Shown here: one piece after another, positions 35,498-43,613 of the stretch
Position numbering within the stretch: the stretch's first letter is position 1
How the letters are laid out: every line of letters starts with the position of its first letter
NCBI GenBank assembly: GCA_036000105.1
Contig: DASYGE010000006.1
Location: forward strand, 103,609 to 167,608
Origin: DASUBN01 sp036000105
Lineage (GTDB): Bacteria; Pseudomonadota; Gammaproteobacteria; Natronospirales; REEB76
Reading direction: 5' to 3'
DNA length: 64,000 nucleotides
Notes under the pieces: model-generated
What the model was told of the DNA's origin: nothing
Database searches by the model: none
What the model saw: the letters and a program-made list of their open reading frames with translations, nothing else
Translations under genes and position numbers: made by a program

Positions 35498-36007
35498 GTG
35501 AAAGCCATCGCACGCGCCTGCTGGGGGATATTCCTGCTGCGCAGCGGACCGCAAGCCTTCCCCCGCTCCTGGATACTCCTGGCCTTGATCAGCATCGCCT
35601 ATCTGCTCACGGATGGCCTGCTGTTCGTGGCCCAAGGCGTGACCGGCGCGGGCATCGTGATCCAGACCGCCTTCGACTTCGGGCTGCAAGTGCTGTTCTT
35701 CGCCGCGGTGCTGGCGGCCAAGTTCGTCCTGCCGCGCCTCAACCAGACTCTCTCGGCCTGGCTGGGGGCCGGGGTGATCCTGAACCTCTTGTCGCTGCCG
35801 CCGGCCTTCGCCCTGTTGTTCGTCACCGCCCATTGGGCACAGGACCTCCTGCTCATCCCGGTGTTCCTCAGCATCGGCTGGAGCATGGCGGTGATGACCC
35901 AGGTGCTGCGCCATGCCCTGAGTATCGGTCCGATATTCGGCCTCGTCATCGCCGCCGTGTACACTTTTGCCAGCATCGTCATATTCCAGGGCCTTTTTCC
36001 CACTTAA
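35498..36007 (+). CDS. Small multi-spanning membrane protein of unknown function
   Basis: Not recognised. 169 residues from a GTG at 35498 (MKAIARACWGIFLLRSGPQA), with about five TM helices. The GTG is chosen because upstream codons overlap the divergent rnd start region and are not membrane-like; AAGGTT about 14 bases ahead is a weak ribosome-binding site. Segments with FLRSGPQAFPRS at the N-terminus and many Leu/Val helices recall small YIP1-like membrane families, but this is weak. Its stop lies two bases before the mpl start, so the two are co-transcribed, hinting at an envelope role. Confidence 0.68.
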   Translation: MKAIARACWGIFLLRSGPQAFPRSWILLALISIAYLLTDGLLFVAQGVTGAGIVIQTAFDFGLQVLFFAAVLAAKFVLPRLNQTLSAWLGAGVILNLLSLPPAFALLFVTAHWAQDLLLIPVFLSIGWSMAVMTQVLRHALSIGPIFGLVIAAVYTFASIVIFQGLFPT

Positions 36008-36009
36008 TC

Positions 36010-37383
36010 ATGCGCATCCATATACTCGGCATCTGCGGGACTTTCATGGGCGGTATCGCGGCCCTCGCCAAGGCCTTGGGCCATGAGGTGAGCGGCTCCG
36101 ACACGGGCGTCTATCCGCCCATGAGCACCCAACTGCAGGCTTTAGGCATACATCTGCACGAGGGCTATAAACCCGAGCATCTGCGCCCAGCGCCGGACAT
36201 GGTGGTGGTGGGCAACGCCCTCTCCCGCGGCAATCCGGCGGTGGAAGCCATGCTCTTGGAAGGCCTGGCTTATCAGTCCGGCCCCCAGTGGTTGTACGAG
36301 AACCTGCTCAAGGACCGCCATGTGATCGCCATCGCCGGTACCCATGGCAAGACCACCACCACATCCATGACCGCCTGGATACTGGAGCATGCAGGTTTGA
36401 AGCCCGGTTTCCTCATCGGTGGCGTGGCGCGGGATTTCGGCGTCTCCGCGCGACTGGGTGAGGGTACGCACTTCGTGGTGGAGGCGGACGAGTACGACAC
36501 GGCGTTCTTCGACAAAGGCTCCAAGTTCCTCCACTACCGGCCGCGCACCACGGTGTTCAACAACCTGGAGTACGACCACGCGGACATCTTCCCGGATCTC
36601 GCCAGCATCGAGACGCAATTCCATTACCTGGTGCGTACCTTGCCGGGGAACGGCCTCCTGGTGGTGAACGGCGCCGACTCGAATCTGGCGCGGGTGCTGG
36701 AGCGGGGCTGCTGGACGCCGCGCGAGACCTTCGGTCCCATCGGGGCCGACTGGCATGCAGTGGAGGTGGCGGCCGACGGCAGCAGCTTCGATGTGCTGCA
36801 CGGTGGGCAGAAGCTCGCGCGGGTGCGCTGGGGGATGCTCGGCATGCATAACGTGCAGAACGGCCTCGCGGCCCTGGCTGCTGCCGCCCACGCGGGTGTA
36901 GCTCCTGAGCAAGGTGCCGCGGCGCTCTCGGTGTTCCAGGGCGTGAAGCGCCGCCTCGAAGTGCGCGCGCAAGTGGATGGGGTCACGGTATATGACGATT
37001 TTGCCCACCACCCCACCGCCGTGGCAGCGACCCTCGGGGCACTGCGCGCACGCATAGGCAAGGCTCGGCTCATCGCGATCATCGAGCCGCGCTCCGCCAC
37101 CATGAAGATGGGCGTGCATAAGGACAGCCTCGCGGATTCCCTGGCCGGCGCCGACCGGGTGTTCGTGTATCAGGCGCCGAACGTCTCCTGGGATGTGCCG
37201 GGCGCTGTGCGCTCCCTGGGTAGCCGCGCCCGCGTGCTCAAGGACCTGGATGGACTCGTGGATGCGGTGATGGGTGAGCTGCAACGGGGTGATCACATAC
37301 TCATCATGAGCAATGGCGGTTTCGGTGGCTTCCACGAGAAGCTGATAGACAGATTGGAGCGCAACGCCGCTCCTCGTTGCTAA
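36010..37383 (+). CDS. mpl: UDP-N-acetylmuramate:L-Ala-gamma-D-Glu-meso-DAP ligase
   Basis: Murein-tripeptide ligase of peptidoglycan recycling: joins recovered L-Ala-gamma-D-Glu-mDAP to UDP-MurNAc in the cytoplasm. 457 residues, the usual length. Mur-ligase features: N-terminal Rossmann HILGICGTFMGGIAALAKAL, the P-loop IAGTHGKTTTTSMTAWILE, VVEADEYDTAFFDKGSKFLH and, in the C-terminal domain, YDDFAHHPTAVAATLGALR and IIEPRSATMKMGVHKDSL. These distinguish Mpl from MurC. No good ribosome-binding site; translation is probably coupled to the membrane protein two bases upstream. Confidence 0.95.
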   Translation: MRIHILGICGTFMGGIAALAKALGHEVSGSDTGVYPPMSTQLQALGIHLHEGYKPEHLRPAPDMVVVGNALSRGNPAVEAMLLEGLAYQSGPQWLYENLLKDRHVIAIAGTHGKTTTTSMTAWILEHAGLKPGFLIGGVARDFGVSARLGEGTHFVVEADEYDTAFFDKGSKFLHYRPRTTVFNNLEYDHADIFPDLASIETQFHYLVRTLPGNGLLVVNGADSNLARVLERGCWTPRETFGPIGADWHAVEVAADGSSFDVLHGGQKLARVRWGMLGMHNVQNGLAALAAAAHAGVAPEQGAAALSVFQGVKRRLEVRAQVDGVTVYDDFAHHPTAVAATLGALRARIGKARLIAIIEPRSATMKMGVHKDSLADSLAGADRVFVYQAPNVSWDVPGAVRSLGSRARVLKDLDGLVDAVMGELQRGDHILIMSNGGFGGFHEKLIDRLERNAAPRC

Positions 37384-37392
37384 GCACCTGAG

Positions 37393-37971
37393 ATGGAAGA
37401 GATACCGTTATTCCCGTTGCAGACGGTGCTCTATCCCGGCGGACCTCTGTCGCTGCGCATCTTCGAGACCCGCTATCTCGACATGGTGAGCCGCTGCCTG
37501 AAGCAGGAGCAGGGTTTCGGTGTGTGCCTGATACGGGAGGGCAAAGAGGCGGGCCCTGCCAAGGTGCACCCCACGGGGACCCTGGCCCGCATCCGCGATT
37601 GGAGCAGGGGTGAGGACGGTTTGCTCAACATCCTCGCCCGGGGGGAACGGCGCTTCCACATCCAGTCCCATCGCAACCAGGCGGATGGACTCAATCTAGG
37701 GGAGGTGGAGTGGCTGCCCGATGAACCAGCCGCAAACCTGCCGGATGGACGGGCCGACCTCGTGGATCTGCTGCGCCAGATCATCCAGCAGGTGGGGGCA
37801 CCCTATACAGACGAGGAAGGTGCCTACGGCGACGCCGGTTGGGTGGGTTGCCGCCTCTCGGAACTCCTGCCTCTGGGGCTCGCCCAACGCCAGTACCTGC
37901 TGGAACTCAATGATCCCCTGAAGCGGCTGGAGATACTCTCGACTCTGGTCCAGTCTTTAGCAGCCAAATAA
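37393..37971 (+). CDS. LON N-terminal (substrate-binding) domain protein
   Basis: Stand-alone LON-substrate-binding (PUA-like) domain, 192 residues, without the AAA+ and protease domains of Lon. The family opening IPLFPLQTVLYPGGPLSLRIFETRYLDM is intact, with later GTLARIRDWSRGEDG and LARGERRFHI. Function of these short proteins is unknown; a role in protein-quality control is inferred from the domain alone. It lies nine bp after mpl and closes the operon; a palindromic element follows its stop within six bases. Confidence 0.9.
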   Translation: MEEIPLFPLQTVLYPGGPLSLRIFETRYLDMVSRCLKQEQGFGVCLIREGKEAGPAKVHPTGTLARIRDWSRGEDGLLNILARGERRFHIQSHRNQADGLNLGEVEWLPDEPAANLPDGRADLVDLLRQIIQQVGAPYTDEEGAYGDAGWVGCRLSELLPLGLAQRQYLLELNDPLKRLEILSTLVQSLAAK

Positions 37972-37977
37972 GATTTG

Positions 37978-38118
37978 GTAGTCGTTCCAAAGCGTCGCGA
38001 GCGAAGGCAGAGCGAGGCGCACGAGGCGAGAAACCCGGAGCGTACTTTTCAGTACGTGAGGATTTCAAGCCGAAGTGGGACGAAGCTATGCCGAGCGCAG
38101 CAGCTTTGGGGCGACTAC
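37978..38118. repeat. Dispersed palindromic element, copy A
   Basis: 141-nt element with near-perfect 16-base terminal inverted repeats (GTAGTCGTTCCAAAGC and GCTTTGGGGCGACTAC, two G-T wobbles), so a transcript would fold into one long hairpin. The centre GGAGCGTACTTTTCAGTACG is a small palindrome with GTAC on both sides. A related element occupies 49851-50004, in reverse orientation. The right end covers the stop codon of the cNMP-binding gene. It resembles a non-autonomous MITE or a REP-type element; no target duplication is evident. Confidence 0.75.
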
Positions 38119-38567
38119 TCGGGATTGCCCCAGACTGTGGCTGCGTCTTTCTGGACGAGACCTGTGGTCTCGCGCAGGCGGCGGGACAGGATCTCCGCCA
38201 GGGACTGATAGAAGCGGGCGGCGAAGGCCGGGTTCTGGCCCATGAGGCTCGCGATATGTGCGTGGGTGATGACGAAAGCCAGCACTTCCTCGTCGCCTGC
38301 CACCACGCTGGCGCTCGCGGCCTGCCCCTCGATGAAGGACATGTCGCCGAAGATCTCGCCGGGACCGGCCCGGGAGAGTTCGATGGTGAAACCCTCGTGT
38401 TCCCGCTGCACCTTCACTTCGCCCTTGACGATGATGTAGAGGGCCGTCTGTTTCTGGCCCTCCTGGATCAAGGCGTCGCCGGTCTTGTAGGCCTTGCGTT
38501 CGGAGGCCTGCAACAGCTGCTGATGCTCTTCATCCCGCAGGAATCTGAATACTTTCGGCAGAGCCAT
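38115..38567 (-). CDS. Cyclic-nucleotide-binding domain protein
   Basis: Single cNMP-binding (Crp-like) beta-barrel of 150 residues: LIQEGQKQTALYIIVKGEVK, then the phosphate-binding cassette FGDMSFIEGQAASASVVAG, which has Ser/Ala in place of the Arg of the canonical RSA motif, so high-affinity cAMP binding is doubtful. There is no DNA-binding domain and no kinase or transporter domain. The stop codon lies inside the inverted repeat of the neighbouring element, so the last residues (WGNPE) may have been altered by its insertion. Function unknown; probably a regulatory subunit acting on another protein. Confidence 0.83.
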   Translation of the reverse strand: MALPKVFRFLRDEEHQQLLQASERKAYKTGDALIQEGQKQTALYIIVKGEVKVQREHEGFTIELSRAGPGEIFGDMSFIEGQAASASVVAGDEEVLAFVITHAHIASLMGQNPAFAARFYQSLAEILSRRLRETTGLVQKDAATVWGNPE

Positions 38568-38639
38568 CGTATGGATACCTCGTGGGTAATCCGCGCCTCT
38601 ATCCCTCAGGTCAAATAGTGCCGTAAATCCTTGAGACTG

Positions 38640-39932
38640 TCACGCATCCGCTACCTCGGTCATGACCCGCCGCGCCGCATCCACAGTGGTGGATAGATCC
38701 TGGGCGCTATGCGCACTGGACATAAACCCCGCCTCGAAGGCCGAGGGGGCGAGATACACCCCCTCCCTCAGCATGCCGTGGAAGAAGCGCCGGAAGGCTT
38801 CCACGTCCGAGGACATTACCTGGGGGTAATCCCCGACCTTTGTTTCGCGTGTGAAGAACAGGCCGAACATGCCGCAGACGTGGTTGGTGGTGAAGGAGAT
38901 GTCCGCCGCCTTGGCTGCATCTTGCAGCCCGGCGGTCAGTTCCCCGGTCTTCTGTTCCAGGCGGGCATGGAAGCCCGGTTCCTCCAGGATGTCCAGCATG
39001 GCGAGGCCGGCGGCCATGGCCACCGGATTGCCCGACAGGGTGCCCGCCTGATAGACCGGCCCCAAGGGAGCGATCATCTGCATCACTTCGCGACGGCCGC
39101 CGAAGGCGCCCACCGGCATGCCGCCGCCGATGACCTTGCCCAAGGTGGTGAGGTCCGGACGGATGCCGTAGAGCGCCTGGGCGCCGCCTTTGGCCACGCG
39201 GAAGCCGGTCATCACTTCGTCGAAGATCAAGAGGCTGCCGTGGCGGGTGCAGAGTTCGCGCAGCGCCGCCAGGAAACCCGGCGCCGGAAGCACACAGTTC
39301 ATGTTGCCCGCCACGGGTTCGACGATCACGCAGGCGATGTCAGTACCGTGCTGCTTGAAGCAAGTCTCCACCGCCGCCGCGTCGTTATACGGCAGCGTGA
39401 GGGTGAGAGCCGCGAGGGCAGCAGGTACGCCCGGGGAAGTGGGCACACCGAGGGTGAGCGCACCGGAGCCGGCCTTCACCAGTAATGAATCGCTATGGCC
39501 GTGATAGCAACCTTCGAATTTCACGATCTTGTCACGTGCGGTGAATCCGCGCGCCAGCCGGATCGCGCTCATGGTGGCTTCGGTGCCGGAGTTCACCATG
39601 CGCACCATTTCGATGGAGGGCATGAGGCGACAGATGCGCTCCGCGAGGCGCGTCTCGATCTCCGTGGGCGCGCCGAATGACAGACCGTCACCTATCGCTC
39701 TGCGCACCGCTTCCAGCACCCTCGGATGGGCGTGGCCCGCCAGCATCGGACCCCAGGAGCCTACGTAATCGATGTAGCGGCGTCCCTCGCTGTCATACAG
39801 GTAGGCACCCTCGGCGCGACTGATGAACAGGGGGTCGCCGCCCACGCCCCGGAAGGCGCGTACCGGTGAATTCACGCCCCCCGGGATATAGCGCTGGGCT
39901 TCTTCGAACAGGCGATTCGACAAGGCTGGCAC
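38640..39932 (-). CDS. hemL: Glutamate-1-semialdehyde 2,1-aminomutase
   Basis: PLP enzyme that makes 5-aminolevulinate from glutamate-1-semialdehyde, the C5 route to haem. 430 residues. Class III aminotransferase fold with NSGTEATMSAIRLARG, FDEVMTGFRV and the PLP lysine K266 in LTTLGKVIGGGMPVGAFGG. N-terminal signature IPGGVNSPVRAFRGVGG is diagnostic for HemL. In related bacteria hemL adjoins thiE; here a kinase-phosphatase pair lies between. It is divergent from the kinase across 154 bp holding an inverted repeat. Confidence 0.97.
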   Translation of the reverse strand: MPALSNRLFEEAQRYIPGGVNSPVRAFRGVGGDPLFISRAEGAYLYDSEGRRYIDYVGSWGPMLAGHAHPRVLEAVRRAIGDGLSFGAPTEIETRLAERICRLMPSIEMVRMVNSGTEATMSAIRLARGFTARDKIVKFEGCYHGHSDSLLVKAGSGALTLGVPTSPGVPAALAALTLTLPYNDAAAVETCFKQHGTDIACVIVEPVAGNMNCVLPAPGFLAALRELCTRHGSLLIFDEVMTGFRVAKGGAQALYGIRPDLTTLGKVIGGGMPVGAFGGRREVMQMIAPLGPVYQAGTLSGNPVAMAAGLAMLDILEEPGFHARLEQKTGELTAGLQDAAKAADISFTTNHVCGMFGLFFTRETKVGDYPQVMSSDVEAFRRFFHGMLREGVYLAPSAFEAGFMSSAHSAQDLSTTVDAARRVMTEVADA

Positions 39933-39951
39933 CTCAGGGCTTGGGCGACGC

Positions 39952-40000
39952 TTATGTCATAGACGGGGCGGCGGACCGCGACCGGGATATAATGACATAA
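39952..40000. promoter_or_regulatory. Inverted repeat overlapping the -10 in the hemL/kinase divergent region
   Basis: TTATGTCAT (39952-39960) and ATGACATAA (39992-40000) are exact inverted repeats 31 bases apart. A TATAAT hexamer (39988-39993) touches the right arm and points toward the kinase gene. No good -35 accompanies it, consistent with an activated or repressed promoter. A regulator bound as a looped pair could control both divergent genes. Confidence 0.45.
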
Positions 40001-40086
40001 TACCCAGGTCACCCTCCTGCGCCGCTCATGCGGTGGCCGGCAGGTATTGCACCGGGGGCGACTCAAGTCTTCGCGAGGAATGCATT

Positions 40087-42171
40087 TTGTCGACACATGC
40101 CAACGCACTGCCTGTCGGCTACAAGCTTGATGAGTACCTGATCGGCCGCCTGCTCGGACACGGCGGCTTCGGGCTCACCTATCTCGCGCAGGACACCAAC
40201 CTCAACGCGCTAGTGGCCATCAAGGAATTCCTGCCGCAGGAGTTCGCGCTGCGCAATGCGAATTCCGAGGTGATCGCGAAATCCGAGTTCGACGCGGAAT
40301 CCTACCGCTGGGGTCTCGACCGTTTCAAGGAAGAGGCGCGCGCGCTGGCGCGCTTCAAGCACCCCAACATCGTGCGCGTCTCGCGCCTCATCGAGTCCAA
40401 TGGCACTGCCTACATGGTGATGGACTTCGAGCCGGGCATGACGCTCAGCCAATATCTGAAGCGCTACGGCGCGACCTTGGATGAGGATCTGGTGCTCGGC
40501 ATGTTCCTGCCGGTGTTGGATGGGCTGGAGGCGTTGCACCGTCTGTTGCTGGTGCATCGCGACATCAAGCCGAGCAACATCTACGTGCGCGCCTACGGCG
40601 GGCCCATGCTCATCGACTTCGGCGCGGTGCGCCAGGCGATCGGCGCCCAGAGCCGCAACCTCACCTCATTGGTGACACCCGGCTACGCGCCCATCGAGCA
40701 ATACACCACCGATGGCCGGCAGGGCGCCTGGAGCGACCTGTACGCCACGGGTGCGACCATCTATTACTGCATGTTCGGTCACGCACCGGCGGACGCTGCC
40801 CGCCGCAGCGCAGCCTTGAGCGATGCGGGAGACGATCCTTATACGAATGCTGTGACTCGCGGCCAGGATCGCTATTCGAAACCGCTCCTGGAATGCGTGG
40901 ACTGGGCTTTGCAGTTCCGCATGCGCGACCGGCCGCAGAATGCCCACGAATTCCGTGAACGGTTGCAGTCATCGCCGATACGCCCGCGCCCCATCGAGTT
41001 GCCCGAGAGCCTGAACGAAGTGCCGGAGTTGCAGCACGGCGTGCTGTCGGCGCCCACCCAACCCGCGCTCACCGGCCGGCCGCAGCCCACGGCGCTCCTC
41101 TCCGGCGGCGTATCCCTGCCTGTGCCCGGCGAAGCCACGGTGGTCTCGCTGCCCGTGGCCCGCGGTCCGGACAGCCTTAACCCTTTCATCGAAGGCACGC
41201 GCAACGAGGATGCCACCGAGGTGCTGCGCCGCGGCCCGTCTCTCGGCACCCGGCTGCGGGTGCTGTTCCAGCGTCTGCGAGGCACCGTGTCCAAGGCTCT
41301 GGCGGCGGTGGAAGCTCCGCCTGCCCGGGACCCCAACACCCAGAGCCCCAACACGCTCACCTCGCGCCTCACCCAGCATCTGCGCGAGCCGCGTAGCGTG
41401 CGCATCCTGGTGACGCTGATAGTGGTGCTGGCACTCACCGCCACCATCCTCGCCTACAATCGCCGCACCAGCACCGACAAGCAGCTCTACGATGCGGCCG
41501 TGGCCGCGGATACCCTCGCGGCCTACCAGCATTACCTGCAGAGCTGCCGCACCTGCGCACAACGCAGCACGGCAGAGGCCGCGGTGACCCGCCTGCAGAA
41601 GACGGCCCTGGTGGCGGATCTGCAGGACCATTTCAAGGGACTCCTGGACCACGGGCAGCTCAAGGCTCCGGCTGACCCGAATGCGGGTTCGGTGCTGCAT
41701 GCCCTCGAGGTTGCGGCGCCGGATGACCCGAATATCGCCGGCGACCGCAGCTCCCTGGAGGCGGCCCTCGAGGCCGAGGAGCAGCGGGTCGCCGCGAGGA
41801 AGGCGGAGCAGCAGGCGGCCGAACGGCGCGTAGCCAAGGCTTCCCAGAGACCCAAGCCGGGTAAGACCGCGCATGTCGCGCCGCCGCAGACCGCCGTAGC
41901 ATCGGCCGATGAGCAGATGCCGAAGCCGGTGTTTGCGCTACAGCCCAAATACCCGTCGGATGCGAAGGGCGTGAGCGGCTGGGTGGACGTGGAATTCAAT
42001 GTGAACGTGGACGGCAGCACCTCCAGCGCCGAGGTGGTGGGCTCGCAGCCCAAGGGCGTGTTCGATGATGCAGCCCTGCACGCGATCCACAGCTGGGTGT
42101 TCAGCCCCTATACCCAGAACGGCGTGCGTGCGCGCAAGCGCATCCGCATGCGTATCCAGTTCAAGCCGTGA
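40087..42171 (+). CDS. Ser/Thr protein kinase fused to a C-terminal TonB domain
   Basis: 694 residues from a TTG at 40087, chosen for its GAGGAA ribosome-binding site six bases upstream and because the kinase begins directly after it. Kinase domain (about 12-295): glycine loop GHGGFG, K46 in VAIKEF, HRDIKPSN (D159) and DFG (D177), all catalytic residues present. A Pro/Gly-rich linker follows, one TM helix (about 439-457), then an Ala/Glu/Gln-rich coiled region and, at 612-694, a TonB C-terminal-like domain (PKYPSDAKGVSGWVDVEFNV...). The topology puts the kinase in the cytoplasm and the TonB-like domain in the periplasm. A PP2C phosphatase overlaps its stop by four bases. Confidence 0.9.
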   Translation: MSTHANALPVGYKLDEYLIGRLLGHGGFGLTYLAQDTNLNALVAIKEFLPQEFALRNANSEVIAKSEFDAESYRWGLDRFKEEARALARFKHPNIVRVSRLIESNGTAYMVMDFEPGMTLSQYLKRYGATLDEDLVLGMFLPVLDGLEALHRLLLVHRDIKPSNIYVRAYGGPMLIDFGAVRQAIGAQSRNLTSLVTPGYAPIEQYTTDGRQGAWSDLYATGATIYYCMFGHAPADAARRSAALSDAGDDPYTNAVTRGQDRYSKPLLECVDWALQFRMRDRPQNAHEFRERLQSSPIRPRPIELPESLNEVPELQHGVLSAPTQPALTGRPQPTALLSGGVSLPVPGEATVVSLPVARGPDSLNPFIEGTRNEDATEVLRRGPSLGTRLRVLFQRLRGTVSKALAAVEAPPARDPNTQSPNTLTSRLTQHLREPRSVRILVTLIVVLALTATILAYNRRTSTDKQLYDAAVAADTLAAYQHYLQSCRTCAQRSTAEAAVTRLQKTALVADLQDHFKGLLDHGQLKAPADPNAGSVLHALEVAAPDDPNIAGDRSSLEAALEAEEQRVAARKAEQQAAERRVAKASQRPKPGKTAHVAPPQTAVASADEQMPKPVFALQPKYPSDAKGVSGWVDVEFNVNVDGSTSSAEVVGSQPKGVFDDAALHAIHSWVFSPYTQNGVRARKRIRMRIQFKP

Positions 42172-42977
42172 ACACCACCGCGCCGCCGGATCCTTCCGGG
42201 CGCATACCCTCGAGCTTCCCGACTCTGGACCTGGGGCCCGCGCTGGCCTTGAGTGCCGCCATGAGCTTCCAGGGTGCGCGCCCTTATAACGAAGATCGCC
42301 TCGGGCACGCGGCCACCGTGGACGGCGCCTGCTGGGCGCTGGCCGATGGGCTCGGCGGCCACAAGGGCGGTGCCCGGGCCGCGGAGCTGGCGGTGCAGGG
42401 TGCGCTCCAGTCGGTGGGGCGCAGTTCCGCGTCGCGCCTGGAGGATCGCCTCAAGCAGGCGGCGAGCGATGCTCATGCCGGCATCCGCGCCGAACAGAGG
42501 ATCCATACGGAATTCACCGACATGCGTAGCACGCTGGTGCTGCTCGGCCTGTCACACACGGACATGGCCTGGTCCCATTGCGGCGACTCACGCCTCTATC
42601 ATTTCCGCACTGGGCGCATGCTCACCCGTACCCGCGACCACAGCGCGGTGCAGATGCTGGTGGCGGCGGGGGAAGTGGCGGAAGAGGACATCCCGAGGCA
42701 TCCCGGCCGCTCGCGCCTCGTCAGCTGTCTCGGCGGCAGCAATTCATTGCTCATCAGCGCGCGCAGCGGCGGCAGCGCTCCACTTGCAGGCGATGCGTTC
42801 CTGCTCTGCAGCGACGGTTTGTGGGAACACCTGGATACGGCCGGGCTCGAGGCCCTGGTGGCTGCGGCCGCGGGGCCGGAAGCCTTGCTCACGGCGCTGA
42901 ACGCCCGGATCATCGCCGCAGCTCATCCGGAACAGGATAATTACACGGCAATAGCGGTATTCATCACCGCAGTTTGA
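42168..42977 (+). CDS. PP2C-family Ser/Thr protein phosphatase
   Basis: 269 residues from GTG at 42168, overlapping the kinase stop (GTGA). PPM/PP2C motifs with the metal-binding Asp residues are intact: RPYNEDRLG, ALADGLGGHKGG, WSHCGDSRLYHFRTG, LCSDGLWEHLD and DNYTAIAV. No TM segment, so cytoplasmic, facing the kinase domain of its partner. Such kinase-phosphatase pairs are common in type VI secretion loci (PpkA/PppA), but no T6SS gene is present here. It probably reverses phosphorylation by the upstream kinase. Convergent with thiE, only three bases between stops. Confidence 0.94.
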   Translation: MNTTAPPDPSGRIPSSFPTLDLGPALALSAAMSFQGARPYNEDRLGHAATVDGACWALADGLGGHKGGARAAELAVQGALQSVGRSSASRLEDRLKQAASDAHAGIRAEQRIHTEFTDMRSTLVLLGLSHTDMAWSHCGDSRLYHFRTGRMLTRTRDHSAVQMLVAAGEVAEEDIPRHPGRSRLVSCLGGSNSLLISARSGGSAPLAGDAFLLCSDGLWEHLDTAGLEALVAAAAGPEALLTALNARIIAAAHPEQDNYTAIAVFITAV

Positions 42978-42980
42978 TGT

Positions 42981-43613
42981 TCATCGCGAAAATAATCTCG
43001 CGTAGCTCTGCGCTGTAGCTGTCACGTCTTCGGCAGCGAACACGCCGCGTATCACCGCCAACATATCTGCTCCCGCCGCCACGAGCGCCGCACCGTTCTC
43101 CGGCGTGATGCCACCGATGGCGCAGAGGGGGATGCTGAGATGCCGGCGCGCCTCCGTGAGCAGCGCCAGGGGCGCGCGCACTGCACCCGGTTTGCTGTCG
43201 GAGGCGTAGAAGCTGCCGAAGGCCACGTAGTCCGCGCCGGCGTGAGCGGCGGCCACCGCCCGTTCCAGGGAGTCGTAACAGGACACGCCGATGAGCGCGC
43301 GGGGACCCAAGCGCACTCGGGCCGCGGTGATGTCCGTATCGTCATGTCCAAGATGCACGCCGTCGGCACCGGTCTCCAAGGCGAGTTCCACATCGTCGTT
43401 GACGATGAAGCTTGCGCCGTGATCCCGGCAGAGATCCGCGAGAGCCCGAGCCTCCCGGCTGCGGCGTGACGCGTCGGTGGATTTATCCCGGTACTGCACC
43501 AGGCGGGCGCCGCCCCGGATCGCTGCTTCTACCGCGGTCGCCAAGCCGGTACCCGGCGTGAGGCTGCCATCGGTGATGGCATACAGACCCTGGAGAGAGG
43601 ACGATCCATTCAT
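42981..43613 (-). CDS. thiE: Thiamine-phosphate synthase
   Basis: Couples HMP diphosphate and thiazole phosphate to thiamine phosphate; 210 residues from the ATG at 43613 (MNGSSSLQGLYAITDG). TIM-barrel motifs: LVQYRDKSTDASRR, FIVNDDVELALETGADGVHLGHDD and GGITPENGAALVAAGADMLAV. The start overlaps the thiD stop by four bases (ATGA), so the two are translationally coupled. No TPP riboswitch precedes the thiD-thiE pair, in contrast to thiC. Confidence 0.95.
   Translation of the reverse strand: MNGSSSLQGLYAITDGSLTPGTGLATAVEAAIRGGARLVQYRDKSTDASRRSREARALADLCRDHGASFIVNDDVELALETGADGVHLGHDDTDITAARVRLGPRALIGVSCYDSLERAVAAAHAGADYVAFGSFYASDSKPGAVRAPLALLTEARRHLSIPLCAIGGITPENGAALVAAGADMLAVIRGVFAAEDVTATAQSYARLFSR

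Noticed and set aside
38115..38567. Crp/Fnr transcription factor
   Set aside because: The protein has only the cNMP-binding domain, with no helix-turn-helix, and ends after about 150 residues.
40087..42977. Type VI secretion PpkA/PppA pair
   Set aside because: No T6SS structural gene is present, and the kinase has a TonB-C domain and no FHA or VWA partner.
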